This document shows, piece after piece, positions 7,269 through 15,504 of a stretch of DNA of 35,080 bases. The notes under the pieces were generated by a model that had not been told where the DNA came from, made no database searches, and worked only from the letters and a program-made list of their open reading frames with translations. Source of the stretch: an uncultured bacterium (GTDB lineage Bacteria; Cloacimonadota; Cloacimonadia; Cloacimonadales; Cloacimonadaceae); assembly GCA_937960795.1 (NCBI GenBank), contig CALGPA010000115.1, positions 1-35,080 on the forward strand, read 5' to 3'. How positions within the stretch are numbered: position 1 is the first letter of the stretch; each line of letters opens with the position of its first letter. The position numbers and the translations under genes were made by a program.

Positions 7269-8705
7269 ATGAACCGCAGGTTGATACGCCATAAGAAGGC
7301 TCTGGGAGCCCAAGCGCAAAGCCATGTCCTATACTGGATGCAAAGCGCTCAAAGGACTGACTTCAATCCGGCTTTGGGATTTGCTCTTGAAGAAGCCCGC
7401 AAGCATGGGCTCGGGATCTTGGTGTGTTTTGTTCTCAGCGACGAAATCCCTGAGGCAAGAGCTCGCCATTATCGCTTTATGCTGGAGGGAATAGCAGAGA
7501 TTGCGCAGGACCTCAAGGAGCGCGGGATCCGCTTTGAGCTTCTCATGGGAAATATGCACCGAATCGTGTCAGATCTCGCGTGTAGCGCCCACAGCTTGAT
7601 AATGGACAGTGGATATCTGGCTTGGCAAAGACAAGTTCGGGATTCACTTTTTGTGGAGCCATCTCTTGATGAAGTTGAGATATTTGAGATCGACACAGAG
7701 CCCCTCATCCCGGTGCATATCGCCTCAGCCAAAGAGGAATATTCCGCTGCTACCTTGCGCCGCAAGATCATAGCTCTGCTCCCCGAATGGCTTGATGATG
7801 AAGAGCTCAACCCAAAAAGACTTCCAGCCCCCGTATTGGACATCACACAACATCGAGTATACAAGCAAGAAGAAGGTGATTTCGATGCTCTATGGGCTTG
7901 GGCGTGTGAGGGACTGGATCTTGATCCCAAGCAGCAGACAACAAGCGACCATATCGGAGGCTATTCTGAGGCCAAGAAAAAGCTGAGAGACTTTCTTGAC
8001 AACAAGCTTTGGGGCTACTCCGAGTTTCGAAGTCACCCAGGCAAGGACTTCCAGAGCGAGCTGAGCCCATATCTTCATTTTGGGCAGATCTCAAGCCTCG
8101 AAATCCTTTGCAGGATGCTTGAGAAGGTGGATCTCGCCCCATCATTACTCGGTGAGATGATCATGACGCGCAAGAATAACGATGGGATCATAAGATCGGT
8201 GGGCGATTTTGCCGAAGAACTGATAGTCAGGCGAGAGCTGAGCATGAATTTCTGTCACTACAATCCCAACTACGATGATTTCTCGTGTCTCCCCGCTTGG
8301 GCAGCTAAAAGCCTTAAAGAGCATAGCTCTGACCCACGGGAAGGCACATACACCTTGTCAAGGCTGGAAGCTTCCGAAACCGATGATCCCTATTGGAATG
8401 CCGCCAATCGGCATATGATAATAAGCGGGAAAATGCACAATTACATGCGCATGTATTGGGGAAAAAGGCTGATTGCATGGTGCAAAAACCCCGAAGATGC
8501 CTATGAAATACTGCTCTATCTAAACAACAAATATGAGCTGGATGGTCGTGACCCAAATGCCTATGCCGGGATTGCCTGGTGCTTTGGCAAACATGATCGT
8601 CCCTGGCAGTCACGTCCCATATACGGATCTGTGCGCTACATGAATTCCAACGGGCTGAGGCGCAAGTTTGACATGCAGGCATATCTAAACAAACTGAGGG
8701 GATAA
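7269..8705 (+). CDS. phr: Class II CPD photolyase (deoxyribodipyrimidine photo-lyase)
   Basis: A 478-residue flavoprotein that uses blue/near-UV light to split cyclobutane pyrimidine dimers in DNA. Class II hallmarks are visible: the N-terminal VLYWMQSAQRTDFNPAL block, LSPYLHFGQIS and FCHYNPNYDDF in the middle, and the C-terminal series DPYWNAANRHM, GKMHNYMRMYWGKR, YLNNKYELDGRDPNAY and RYMNSNGLRRKFD. Length fits the class (450-500). An AAGGATG stretch lies just upstream of the ATG. It is the first gene of a plus-strand operon; the histidine kinase starts 10 bp after its stop. A light-repair enzyme suggests at least part of the life cycle is exposed to light, or an inherited gene kept in a dark lineage. 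Confidence 0.95.
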   Translation: MNRRLIRHKKALGAQAQSHVLYWMQSAQRTDFNPALGFALEEARKHGLGILVCFVLSDEIPEARARHYRFMLEGIAEIAQDLKERGIRFELLMGNMHRIVSDLACSAHSLIMDSGYLAWQRQVRDSLFVEPSLDEVEIFEIDTEPLIPVHIASAKEEYSAATLRRKIIALLPEWLDDEELNPKRLPAPVLDITQHRVYKQEEGDFDALWAWACEGLDLDPKQQTTSDHIGGYSEAKKKLRDFLDNKLWGYSEFRSHPGKDFQSELSPYLHFGQISSLEILCRMLEKVDLAPSLLGEMIMTRKNNDGIIRSVGDFAEELIVRRELSMNFCHYNPNYDDFSCLPAWAAKSLKEHSSDPREGTYTLSRLEASETDDPYWNAANRHMIISGKMHNYMRMYWGKRLIAWCKNPEDAYEILLYLNNKYELDGRDPNAYAGIAWCFGKHDRPWQSRPIYGSVRYMNSNGLRRKFDMQAYLNKLRG

Positions 8706-8715
8706 GAGGAACAAT

Positions 8716-11172
8716 ATGAAGAGAGTCTTGTTGATCATTGTTTTAACATCTTTGTGTATAACGCTTTTTGCTGATGAGCCTGCAAAGCGCAAAATCATAG
8801 TTGGCGGAGATTCGGAATATCCTCCGTTTGAATTCATGAACAACGCCGGGGCACCGGATGGTTACAATGTGGAGCTTAGCCGCTTGATTGCCAAAGAGAT
8901 GAATGTCGATCTTGAGATTCGCTTAGGCAAGTGGGCATTGGTTCGACAGTGGCTGGAAAACGGCAGAATAGACGTGATCCAAGGAATGGCTTTTTCCTCG
9001 GATCGAGCTCGTGAATACCATTTCTCTTCTCCACACGCCCTGACATGGCGCGCCATTTTCACCAGAGACGACTCACAGATCAATCGGGATAGTGACATCC
9101 TGGATCTTTCCATTGCTGTCCAACAAGATGATGTAGCCGAAGAGTATCTCAGAAGCATTGGTCATCGAGGGGAAATCAACCCGATGCCCTCTCAAGATAT
9201 AGCTCTCAAGCTTCTCAGCTCGGGAGAATTTGACGCGGTGGTGGCAAACTACATGATGGCGATGCATATCATCAGAAGCCAAGGCTTGAAGAATATCCGC
9301 GCACTCCCACAAAGGATTCAGCAACGGGATTACTGCTACGCAAGCTTGGATCAAGATCTCATAGAAGACATCAATGATGCCCTAGCGAGCCTTGATGCCC
9401 GAGGAGAGTTGGCAAGATTGCATGCAAAATGGTTCAAGGACTACGACACCTTTTGGCGCCGCAAAAGACGCATCTGGGACGGATCTGCAGCGTGGCTGGC
9501 TATGATCCTCATCATCCTGATCGGCTCCCTCATGATCATAGCAGGACAGATCAGAAAACTCACGCGCCTAAAAGCCCGACTTTTGGATGCTGAAGACCAA
9601 GGCCGGATTGGATTCAATGAGCTGGAACTATACGCAAAGAACTTCGAGCAGGGACCGGTAATCGTTTACAAACTTAGTTTGGACCCCATCCAAGTATACT
9701 ATGTATCTGAAAGCGTAAGGATTTGGGGATATTCACCGCAAGAGCTGATCAACAATGAGATAGACTTCACCCGATCCATCTTCCCCGAGGACAGGACAAG
9801 AGTCATCGAGCAAAACATGGATCTCTCCCCCGGCCAACGCAGCCAGCTTTTCTATCGCGTGACCACAAAGACCGGCGAGCTGCGCTGGGTGATAGATCAC
9901 AGCAGCGTCGAAGAAGATCATAAGACCGGAAAATTGTGCTTTCTTGGCTACCTGATTGACATCACAGATCAAAAAAAGTATGAAGCCCAACTCGTGGAAG
10001 CAAAGCAATCCGCCGAAGCCGCAAACACCGCAAAGAGCCATTTCTTGGCAAATATGAGCCACGAGATTCGCACTCCTCTTAATGGTATTAATGGATTCTT
10101 ACAGGTTTTGATGCAGATGGACGCGAGCCCTCAGCAAATCGAGATCTTCGACACTATGTACTCATCGTGCCGAAACCTGCTGAAGATCATCAATGATATT
10201 CTGGATTTTTCCAAGATCGAATCGGGGAAAATGGAGCTAATCCAAAATGACTTTAATCCCAAATACATGATTGAGGACCTAATCCGCGAGTTTGCCCATC
10301 AAAGCAAGAGCAAGGCCGGCCTAAAGATCTCTTCTCAGGTAGACGACAAGATCCCGGATGTAGTTTTTGGCGATCAATTACGCCTGAGGCAGATCCTGGT
10401 CAATCTCTTGGCTAATGCAATCAAGTTTACCCAAAAAGGCAAAATTGTCATCTACGCTGAGCCATATACACATAATGATACAGAGATCAGAATCCTGTTT
10501 AGGATCCAAGATACCGGAATGGGAATTGATCCCACAAAACAAAAGGATATCTTTGACAACTATAGCCAAGCCGATGGTCATATCACCTCAAAATATGGAG
10601 GGACCGGTTTGGGGCTCGCAATTGTGAAAAGACTCGTGGAACTGATGCATGGCTTCATCTGGGTGGAGAGTGAGCCCGGTAAAGGCAGTACATTCTTCTT
10701 TATCCTACCATTTAAAATCTACGACAAAGTGCCGGAGCTACCGCCTCAGAGAATGCAGTCTGAGATTCTCAAGGCTCCAAAACTGGATGGCAAGATCCTG
10801 CTTGTCGAAGACGACCACATCAACCAATTGGTCACAAAACGCCAATTGGAAACTTGGGGACTTGCTGTTGAGATAGCAGAAAATGGCCTGCAAGCAACTG
10901 ATCTCTATAGACTTGGTGACTACGACTTGATCTTGATGGACATCCAAATGCCCGTAATGGACGGCATCACAGCCACTCAAAAGATACGCGTCATGCAGGT
11001 CTATTCGGGGCGCAAAACTCCCATCATCGCATATACCGCCGACGCCTTGTCCGGGGATCGGGAGCGTCTGCTTGCCGCAGGCATGGATGACTATCTGGCA
11101 AAACCAATTGAAATGACTGATCTATATCACATTGTGAAACAATATCTAAACCAATGCAAAACGGAAACATAA
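8716..11172 (+). CDS. Hybrid sensor histidine kinase with periplasmic solute-binding domain
   Basis: An 818-residue BvgS/EvgS-like sensor. Order of parts: signal peptide (1-18), one type-2 periplasmic binding domain of the SBP_bac_3 kind (about 25-245; starts IIVGGDSEYPPFEF), a transmembrane helix (about 257-277), a PAS domain (about 308-425, ending GYLIDITDQKKYEAQL), HisKA with SHEIRTPLNG and phospho-acceptor H449, an ATPase domain (NLLANAIKFT, DTGMGI, GGTGLGLAIVKRL) and a receiver domain with D742 in LILMDIQMP and a KP near the end. No separate response regulator or DNA-binding partner is adjacent, so output goes to an unlinked protein. The ligand is likely an amino acid or small organic ion. 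AGAGGAA precedes the ATG. Confidence 0.95.
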   Translation: MKRVLLIIVLTSLCITLFADEPAKRKIIVGGDSEYPPFEFMNNAGAPDGYNVELSRLIAKEMNVDLEIRLGKWALVRQWLENGRIDVIQGMAFSSDRAREYHFSSPHALTWRAIFTRDDSQINRDSDILDLSIAVQQDDVAEEYLRSIGHRGEINPMPSQDIALKLLSSGEFDAVVANYMMAMHIIRSQGLKNIRALPQRIQQRDYCYASLDQDLIEDINDALASLDARGELARLHAKWFKDYDTFWRRKRRIWDGSAAWLAMILIILIGSLMIIAGQIRKLTRLKARLLDAEDQGRIGFNELELYAKNFEQGPVIVYKLSLDPIQVYYVSESVRIWGYSPQELINNEIDFTRSIFPEDRTRVIEQNMDLSPGQRSQLFYRVTTKTGELRWVIDHSSVEEDHKTGKLCFLGYLIDITDQKKYEAQLVEAKQSAEAANTAKSHFLANMSHEIRTPLNGINGFLQVLMQMDASPQQIEIFDTMYSSCRNLLKIINDILDFSKIESGKMELIQNDFNPKYMIEDLIREFAHQSKSKAGLKISSQVDDKIPDVVFGDQLRLRQILVNLLANAIKFTQKGKIVIYAEPYTHNDTEIRILFRIQDTGMGIDPTKQKDIFDNYSQADGHITSKYGGTGLGLAIVKRLVELMHGFIWVESEPGKGSTFFFILPFKIYDKVPELPPQRMQSEILKAPKLDGKILLVEDDHINQLVTKRQLETWGLAVEIAENGLQATDLYRLGDYDLILMDIQMPVMDGITATQKIRVMQVYSGRKTPIIAYTADALSGDRERLLAAGMDDYLAKPIEMTDLYHIVKQYLNQCKTET

Positions 11173-11831
11173 TGAAAAGTAACTGCGCTCGTCTCGTTCT
11201 CATATCCGGAGGAACCTGTTCCGGAAAAACCACAATAGCCAAAGCGATCGGACAGAGGCTTCACTCTCTGAAGACCGTGATAATATCTCATGACAATTAC
11301 TACAAAAGGCTTGATCACCTCAGTTTGGCTGAGCGTTCCAGGGTAAATTTTGATCATCCTGATTCCATCGATAAGCAGCTGCTGCTTCTGGATCTGAAGG
11401 ATATGCTTCAAGGGCATGCTGTGAATGTGCCGGAGTATGACTTTGTGACGCATAGCCGAAGTGAAGGCAAGCTCTGCATCGCCGATGCAGATGTCATCAT
11501 CCTGGAAGGAATCTTTGCTTTGTACTACCCGGAATTGATTGAACTCTCGGATCTTAAGATATATGTGGATACCGATGCAGATACCCGCTTGGCAAGAAGA
11601 ATCTCGCGTGATATCCTTGATAGAGGCAGGGACGTGGAAAGCGTGCTGGATCAATATATGCAGACAGTCAAGCCCTCCCACGCAGCTTTTATCGAGCCCA
11701 GCAAGAAGAATGCGGATGTGATCATCCCGGGAGACAAAGAATTTGAGAAAGTCCTTTATATGCTAAACGGATATCTGCTCTATGAGCTGGTAAGCAAAGC
11801 CAAATCATGTCAGGATAGATTGCCGGGATAA
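11172..11831 (+). CDS. udk: Uridine kinase (uridine/cytidine kinase family)
   Basis: A P-loop kinase of about 219 residues that phosphorylates uridine or cytidine in pyrimidine salvage. Walker A is GGTCSGKT near the N-terminus, followed by the family's ISHDNYYK, NFDHPDSID, PEYDFVTHSR, VIILEGIFAL and DADTRLARRISRDILDRGRD blocks. I choose the ATG at 11172, which shares one base with the kinase stop (TAATG), rather than the ATG at 11154 inside the upstream gene. Overlap with the sensor kinase suggests coupled translation, although no functional link between them is obvious. Confidence 0.92.
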   Translation: MKSNCARLVLISGGTCSGKTTIAKAIGQRLHSLKTVIISHDNYYKRLDHLSLAERSRVNFDHPDSIDKQLLLLDLKDMLQGHAVNVPEYDFVTHSRSEGKLCIADADVIILEGIFALYYPELIELSDLKIYVDTDADTRLARRISRDILDRGRDVESVLDQYMQTVKPSHAAFIEPSKKNADVIIPGDKEFEKVLYMLNGYLLYELVSKAKSCQDRLPG

Positions 11832-11882
11832 TATTTGTGGGCGCAGCCTTCTTTTAAGGAGCTCTTTCGCCCAAAAATGCAG

Positions 11883-12001
11883 GCCGTAAGTGCTTGAAAA
11901 ATATGGAGCGCTCATGCCTTGCTCACCCCTTGCTCACCGCTCGAGCGTGCAAGCGGTGAGAAGATAAGGACTTACGCGATTTGCCACTTCGCGAAAAATC
12001 G
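11883..12001 (-). repeat. Dispersed palindromic repeat, copy B (inverted)
   Basis: The reverse complement matches copies at 12-102 and 34618-34736. Outer arms CGTAAGT (11885-11891) and ACTTACG (11970-11976) are perfect inverted repeats. Inside are two direct TTGCTCACC units and the CTCACCGCT/AGCGGTGAG-type palindrome. Next to it, CGATTT (11977-11982) and AAATCG (11996-12001) form a flanking hairpin also present in copy C. It lies between convergent udk and ffh. Confidence 0.8.
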
Positions 12002-12069
12002 AGATGAGAATTAAGAAGCTTCATGGCGGTGATAGCACCCTATTGTCTCCCAAAGGTGATTAATGCGAA

Positions 12070-12104
12070 AAGATGCCTCACCCACTGTGTGGACGAGGCA
12101 TCTT
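12070..12104 (-). terminator. Terminator of the ffh superoperon
   Basis: Ten-base stem AAGATGCCTC (12070-12079) with GAGGCATCTT (12095-12104), followed on the minus strand by further T residues (TTTTCGC). It begins 21 bp after the ffh stop. Confidence 0.85.
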
Positions 12105-12124
12105 CAATAAGAGCAAGACTTTGT

Positions 12125-13456
12125 CTATTGATGGTTTTTCATCATGGATTCGAGCTGTTTCATTCCTTTGGGACTGTTCATCTTCTTCATCATCTTTTTC
12201 ATGTCTTCAAATTGTCGCATCAGTCGGTTTACTTCCATCACGGGCCGTCCGCAGCCCTTTGAGATGCGCAAGCGTCTGCTGCCATTGAGCAAGTCCGGTT
12301 TTTCTCGTTCTTTATGAGTCATAGATTGGATGATGGCTTCCACATGTTTTAGAGCGTTGTCGTCGATCTTGAGATCAGAGGGCAATTTTGAGCCGATTCC
12401 GGGGATCATCTTGATGATGGATTCTAGGGGTCCCATTTTCTTGATGCTCTGGAGTTGCTTGAGGAAGTCATTGAGGGTAAACTGGTTTTTGAGCATTTTG
12501 CGGGCCAGTTTTTCTTCCTCTTCCAGATTCATAGTTTCTTCAGCTTTTTCGATGAGGCTGAGCACATCGCCCATGCCCAGGATGCGAGAAGCCATGCGAT
12601 CCGGGTAGAAAATCTCGATATCCGGGATCTTTTCGCCGGTTCCCACGAAGGCTACCGGGCGTCCGGTGACTGCTTTGATAGAAAGGGCAGCTCCGCCTCG
12701 CGCATCGCCATCGAGCTTGGTGAGAATGACCGCATCAAAGGCGAGTTTGTTATAAAATTCACTTGCTACCGTCACGGCATCTTGACCTGTCATGGAATCT
12801 GCTACAAAGAAGATATAATCCGGCTTTACGTAGTCTTTGAGACGCACGACTTCATCCATCATCTGGGTATCGATATGTAGGCGTCCGGCTGTATCGAAGA
12901 TGAGGAGATTGGTGAATTTTGCGTGGGCTTCCTTGAGAGCTTCTTCGGCTATCTTTGTGACGTCTTTGCTTTCTGACGACACCACGGGGATATCGATCTG
13001 GCGTCCGAGGACTTTGAGCTGTTCGATCGCAGCCGGTCGATAGACATCACAAGCAGCCATCATCGGCTTGATTCCTTTTTTGCGATACAAGGCAGAGAGT
13101 TTGGCGCAGGCAGTGGTCTTTCCGGATCCTTGGAGCCCCACCATCATGATCTTGGTAAGCTTGTTGTTGAAGACCTTCATCTCAAAGCCTTCCGTATCCA
13201 TGAGAGCGATGAGCTGTTCATGCACGATTTTGACGATCTGCTGACCCGGCGTGAGGGATTTCATGACCTCAGCTCCCAATGAGCGAGCTTCCACTTCTTT
13301 GACAAAGTTTTTTACGATCTTAAAATTGACGTCAGCTTCCAAGAGAGCAAGGCGGATCTCACGCATGCTATCTTTGATGTTTTGCTCAGTGAGATACCCG
13401 CTGCCCTTGAGACCGCGGAGAATGGAATCCAATCTATCAGAAAGGCTATTGAACAT
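12125..13456 (-). CDS. ffh: Signal recognition particle GTPase Ffh
   Basis: A 443-residue SRP54 homologue that binds 4.5S RNA and signal sequences and targets ribosomes to FtsY/SecYEG. The N domain starts MFNSLSDRLDSILRGLKG; the G domain has GLQGSGKTT, DTAGR and TKLDGDARGG. The methionine-rich M domain includes SRRLRISKGCGRPVMEVN and a C-terminal run of MM-containing helices. Its ATG shares one base with the rpe stop. It is the last gene of the superoperon, ending at a clear terminator. No SRP RNA gene is seen in this window. Confidence 0.98.
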   Translation of the reverse strand: MFNSLSDRLDSILRGLKGSGYLTEQNIKDSMREIRLALLEADVNFKIVKNFVKEVEARSLGAEVMKSLTPGQQIVKIVHEQLIALMDTEGFEMKVFNNKLTKIMMVGLQGSGKTTACAKLSALYRKKGIKPMMAACDVYRPAAIEQLKVLGRQIDIPVVSSESKDVTKIAEEALKEAHAKFTNLLIFDTAGRLHIDTQMMDEVVRLKDYVKPDYIFFVADSMTGQDAVTVASEFYNKLAFDAVILTKLDGDARGGAALSIKAVTGRPVAFVGTGEKIPDIEIFYPDRMASRILGMGDVLSLIEKAEETMNLEEEEKLARKMLKNQFTLNDFLKQLQSIKKMGPLESIIKMIPGIGSKLPSDLKIDDNALKHVEAIIQSMTHKEREKPDLLNGSRRLRISKGCGRPVMEVNRLMRQFEDMKKMMKKMNSPKGMKQLESMMKNHQ

Positions 13457-14103
13457 TAGTTTCCCCTTAAGCTTGCTATGGATTTGGCGTAATCGCCTGA
13501 GCCAAAGATGTATGAGGCTGAGACCAAGATGTCAGCTCCGGCTGCGCGCAGAAGATGCGCATTGTCCGAATTGACGCCGCCATCTACCTCGATGAGAAAT
13601 TTATGGCTTTCACGCTTACGGATATTGCTTAGCTGCTGAGTTTTTTCAATGGCGTTTGGGATAAATTTTTGAGCAGAGTATCCCGGATTGACGCTCATTA
13701 TGAGAACAAAATCCAGATCCGGCAGGATGGCGTCCAGACTGTTTATCGGCGTGGCAGGATTGAGTGCTATTCCGGCGTTCATTCCGAGCGATTTGATCTG
13801 ATGAACCAAACGGTGACTGTGGTAGACCGCGTCTTGATGGAAAGAGATCCACTTGATCCCGATCTTTGATAAAGGCTCGATGTAGTCTTCCGGATTTGTG
13901 ACCATGAGATGCGCGTCCAGGGGCTTGTCTGTGAGCTTTCTGATGCAGCTGACCAAGGGATATCCAAAACTTAGATTGGGTACATAATGGCCATCCATGA
14001 GATCCAGATGAATGATGTCGGCAGCACTTAGCGCTGAGATCTCTTCCGCGAGTCTTGAGAAATCTGCCGAGAGTACAGAGGGGGCTATTTGAATATGCTT
14101 CAT
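13456..14103 (-). CDS. rpe: Ribulose-phosphate 3-epimerase
   Basis: A 215-residue TIM-barrel enzyme interconverting ribulose 5-phosphate and xylulose 5-phosphate in the pentose phosphate pathway. Family signatures are present: APSVLSADFSRL, HLDLMDGHYVPNLSFG, AHLMVTNPEDYI, MSVNPGYSAQKFIP and IEVDGGVN, covering the metal-binding His/Asp residues. It overlaps the upstream DUF721 gene by 4 bp (ATGA) and ffh by 1 bp. With prs in the same superoperon, it links pentose phosphate supply to PRPP synthesis. Confidence 0.97.
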   Translation of the reverse strand: MKHIQIAPSVLSADFSRLAEEISALSAADIIHLDLMDGHYVPNLSFGYPLVSCIRKLTDKPLDAHLMVTNPEDYIEPLSKIGIKWISFHQDAVYHSHRLVHQIKSLGMNAGIALNPATPINSLDAILPDLDFVLIMSVNPGYSAQKFIPNAIEKTQQLSNIRKRESHKFLIEVDGGVNSDNAHLLRAAGADILVSASYIFGSGDYAKSIASLRGN

Positions 14104-14402
14104 TTCTTTTTCCGTTTCGTCTTTATGATGAAGATGATATCGCTGAGATCTTCATGGCATTTTTTTTGGTAATTTTTGATAATGTCTTCCTTGAGGAGGA
14201 CGAGCTCTTGCATCCAGGCGCTATTTTCTACGGCGACAAAGAGGATATCCCGGTCGATCTTAATGGGGTGTGACCTCTGGGAGAGGAGCTCACCTACCAT
14301 GGGCTTCCAATTCATAAATATATGAATGAAACGCCGATGCTTTTCTCCACCTAGTCGGTAGATAAGATCATTGATGCGAGGTCCTGCCGGGTTGAGCGCC
14401 AT
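14100..14402 (-). CDS. DUF721 (DciA-like) protein
   Basis: A basic protein of about 100 residues with the DUF721 pattern: W(K)PMVG near the middle, a central strand ILFVAVENSAWMQELVLLKEDII, and a lysine-rich end. Some members, called DciA, help load the replicative helicase in bacteria lacking DnaC/DnaI; whether this one does is inference. I choose the ATG at 14402, since the upstream TTG (14411) falls in the T tract of the terminator at 14414-14448. The stop overlaps rpe by 4 bp. Confidence 0.8.
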   Translation of the reverse strand: MALNPAGPRINDLIYRLGGEKHRRFIHIFMNWKPMVGELLSQRSHPIKIDRDILFVAVENSAWMQELVLLKEDIIKNYQKKCHEDLSDIIFIIKTKRKKK

Positions 14403-14413
14403 TATGATCAAAA

Positions 14414-14448
14414 GGGAGTATTGCTGAAAGACTTCAGCAGATACTCCC
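14414..14448 (-). terminator. Internal hairpin terminator before DUF721-rpe-ffh
   Basis: GGGAGTAT (14414-14421) pairs with ATACTCCC (14441-14448) and TGCTGAA (14422-14428) with TTCAGCA (14433-14439), leaving one bulged base and a 4-base loop. TTTT follows on the minus strand. It lies 15 bp after the stop of the small membrane protein gene. Confidence 0.75.
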
Positions 14449-14462
14449 TAGATATCGGTTGC

Positions 14463-15038
14463 TTATTCTTGGTTGCAGAAAAGGCTTCTGGCGTTGTAAA
14501 CGAGGATCAACACGGCCATGGCAACATAATATACAGAGCCGATGCCCATGGTAGTGCGGTCCACGCTTTGCATCAAAGCACCCGGGATCACAGCAGCGAT
14601 GATGAAGCTGAGATATCCGAGAATGCGATTTTGCGGGTTTTGACCTTTGCTATTGATCATAAGCAGAGCGAGCAAAACCAAGGCGACAAAGACGATGGTG
14701 AGCACGAGCATCAGTCCCACCACAGCCCCCAAAGCCATGGTCTCCGGCAAGTTAATAATGCTGGATCGCAGTGCTATGAGGAGAGGCAGGATAATGGCGA
14801 GTACCATCAGAATTCCTGCCAAGATCATCTTTGTAGTCTTATTTGAGGTGTTCACTACTTCAAAATGGCGTTGGTTTTTTCTGAGAGTGAAGTAGATCAC
14901 CACGCTCATTGCCAAGAAGAAGCCTGCATATGCAAGCATCATGATAGGCCTGCCGGTGATCATACCCATTGCGGAAAGAATCGCAATAAATACTACCAGA
15001 GACGCGATTTGCTTGATCTTGTACAAGTTATCATTCAT
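14463..15038 (-). CDS. Small integral membrane protein, function unknown
   Basis: A 191-residue very hydrophobic protein with about six predicted transmembrane segments (for example LVVFIAILSAMG, AGFFLAMSVVIYFTL, ILAGILMVLAIILPLLI, VGLMLVLTIVFVALVLLALL). No catalytic motif or recognised family. It follows rplI by 16 bp in the ribosomal-protein operon and is the last gene before an internal terminator. GGGAGG lies just upstream of its ATG, so it is well translated. It may be lineage-specific; membrane proteins of unknown role are common companions of the rpsR-rplI cluster. Confidence 0.7.
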   Translation of the reverse strand: MNDNLYKIKQIASLVVFIAILSAMGMITGRPIMMLAYAGFFLAMSVVIYFTLRKNQRHFEVVNTSNKTTKMILAGILMVLAIILPLLIALRSSIINLPETMALGAVVGLMLVLTIVFVALVLLALLMINSKGQNPQNRILGYLSFIIAAVIPGALMQSVDRTTMGIGSVYYVAMAVLILVYNARSLFCNQE

Positions 15039-15054
15039 GGGAACCTCCCGGATC

Positions 15055-15504
15055 TTATTCAGCTTCGGCGTTTACCACAAAGCTCAGATTGGCGACAACT
15101 TCCTTGTGCAATCTGATCGGCAGGCTTTGTTCTCCCAATTCCTTGATATGGTGTTCCATCTGGACGTTTGAGCGATGAATCTCGATCTGCTGTTCTTTTA
15201 GAGCAGTGACGATATCATTCTCAGAAACTGAGCCAAACATGCTGCCATGTTCATCCACTTTGCGGACAAATGTCAGTTTTACAGATGCTATTTTTTCGGC
15301 AAGGTTTTTTAGTTCGCCGATCTTTTTTTCTTCGGCTTCTTTAAGATCTTGCTGGATTTGTCCCAGTTTTTTCATGTTTGCGGGAGTGGCATATAGAGCA
15401 TATTCTCTGGGAATCAGATAATTCCTGGCGTATCCTCTTTTGACGTTTACCACCTCACCTTTATTGCCCATTTTTTCTATGTTTTCGAGCATAATAACTT
15501 TCAT
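15055..15504 (-). CDS. rplI: 50S ribosomal protein L9
   Basis: A 149-residue ribosomal protein with the standard two-domain layout: the N-terminal rRNA-binding domain MKVIMLENIEKMGNKGE then VKRGYARNYLIP, a long connecting helix rich in K and E, and a C-terminal domain containing GSMFGSVSENDI. L9 helps keep reading frame during translation. The start overlaps the DUF2232 gene by 4 bp (ATGA). Gene order rpsF-ssb-rpsR-(membrane protein)-rplI is conserved in many bacteria. Confidence 0.98.
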   Translation of the reverse strand: MKVIMLENIEKMGNKGEVVNVKRGYARNYLIPREYALYATPANMKKLGQIQQDLKEAEEKKIGELKNLAEKIASVKLTFVRKVDEHGSMFGSVSENDIVTALKEQQIEIHRSNVQMEHHIKELGEQSLPIRLHKEVVANLSFVVNAEAE

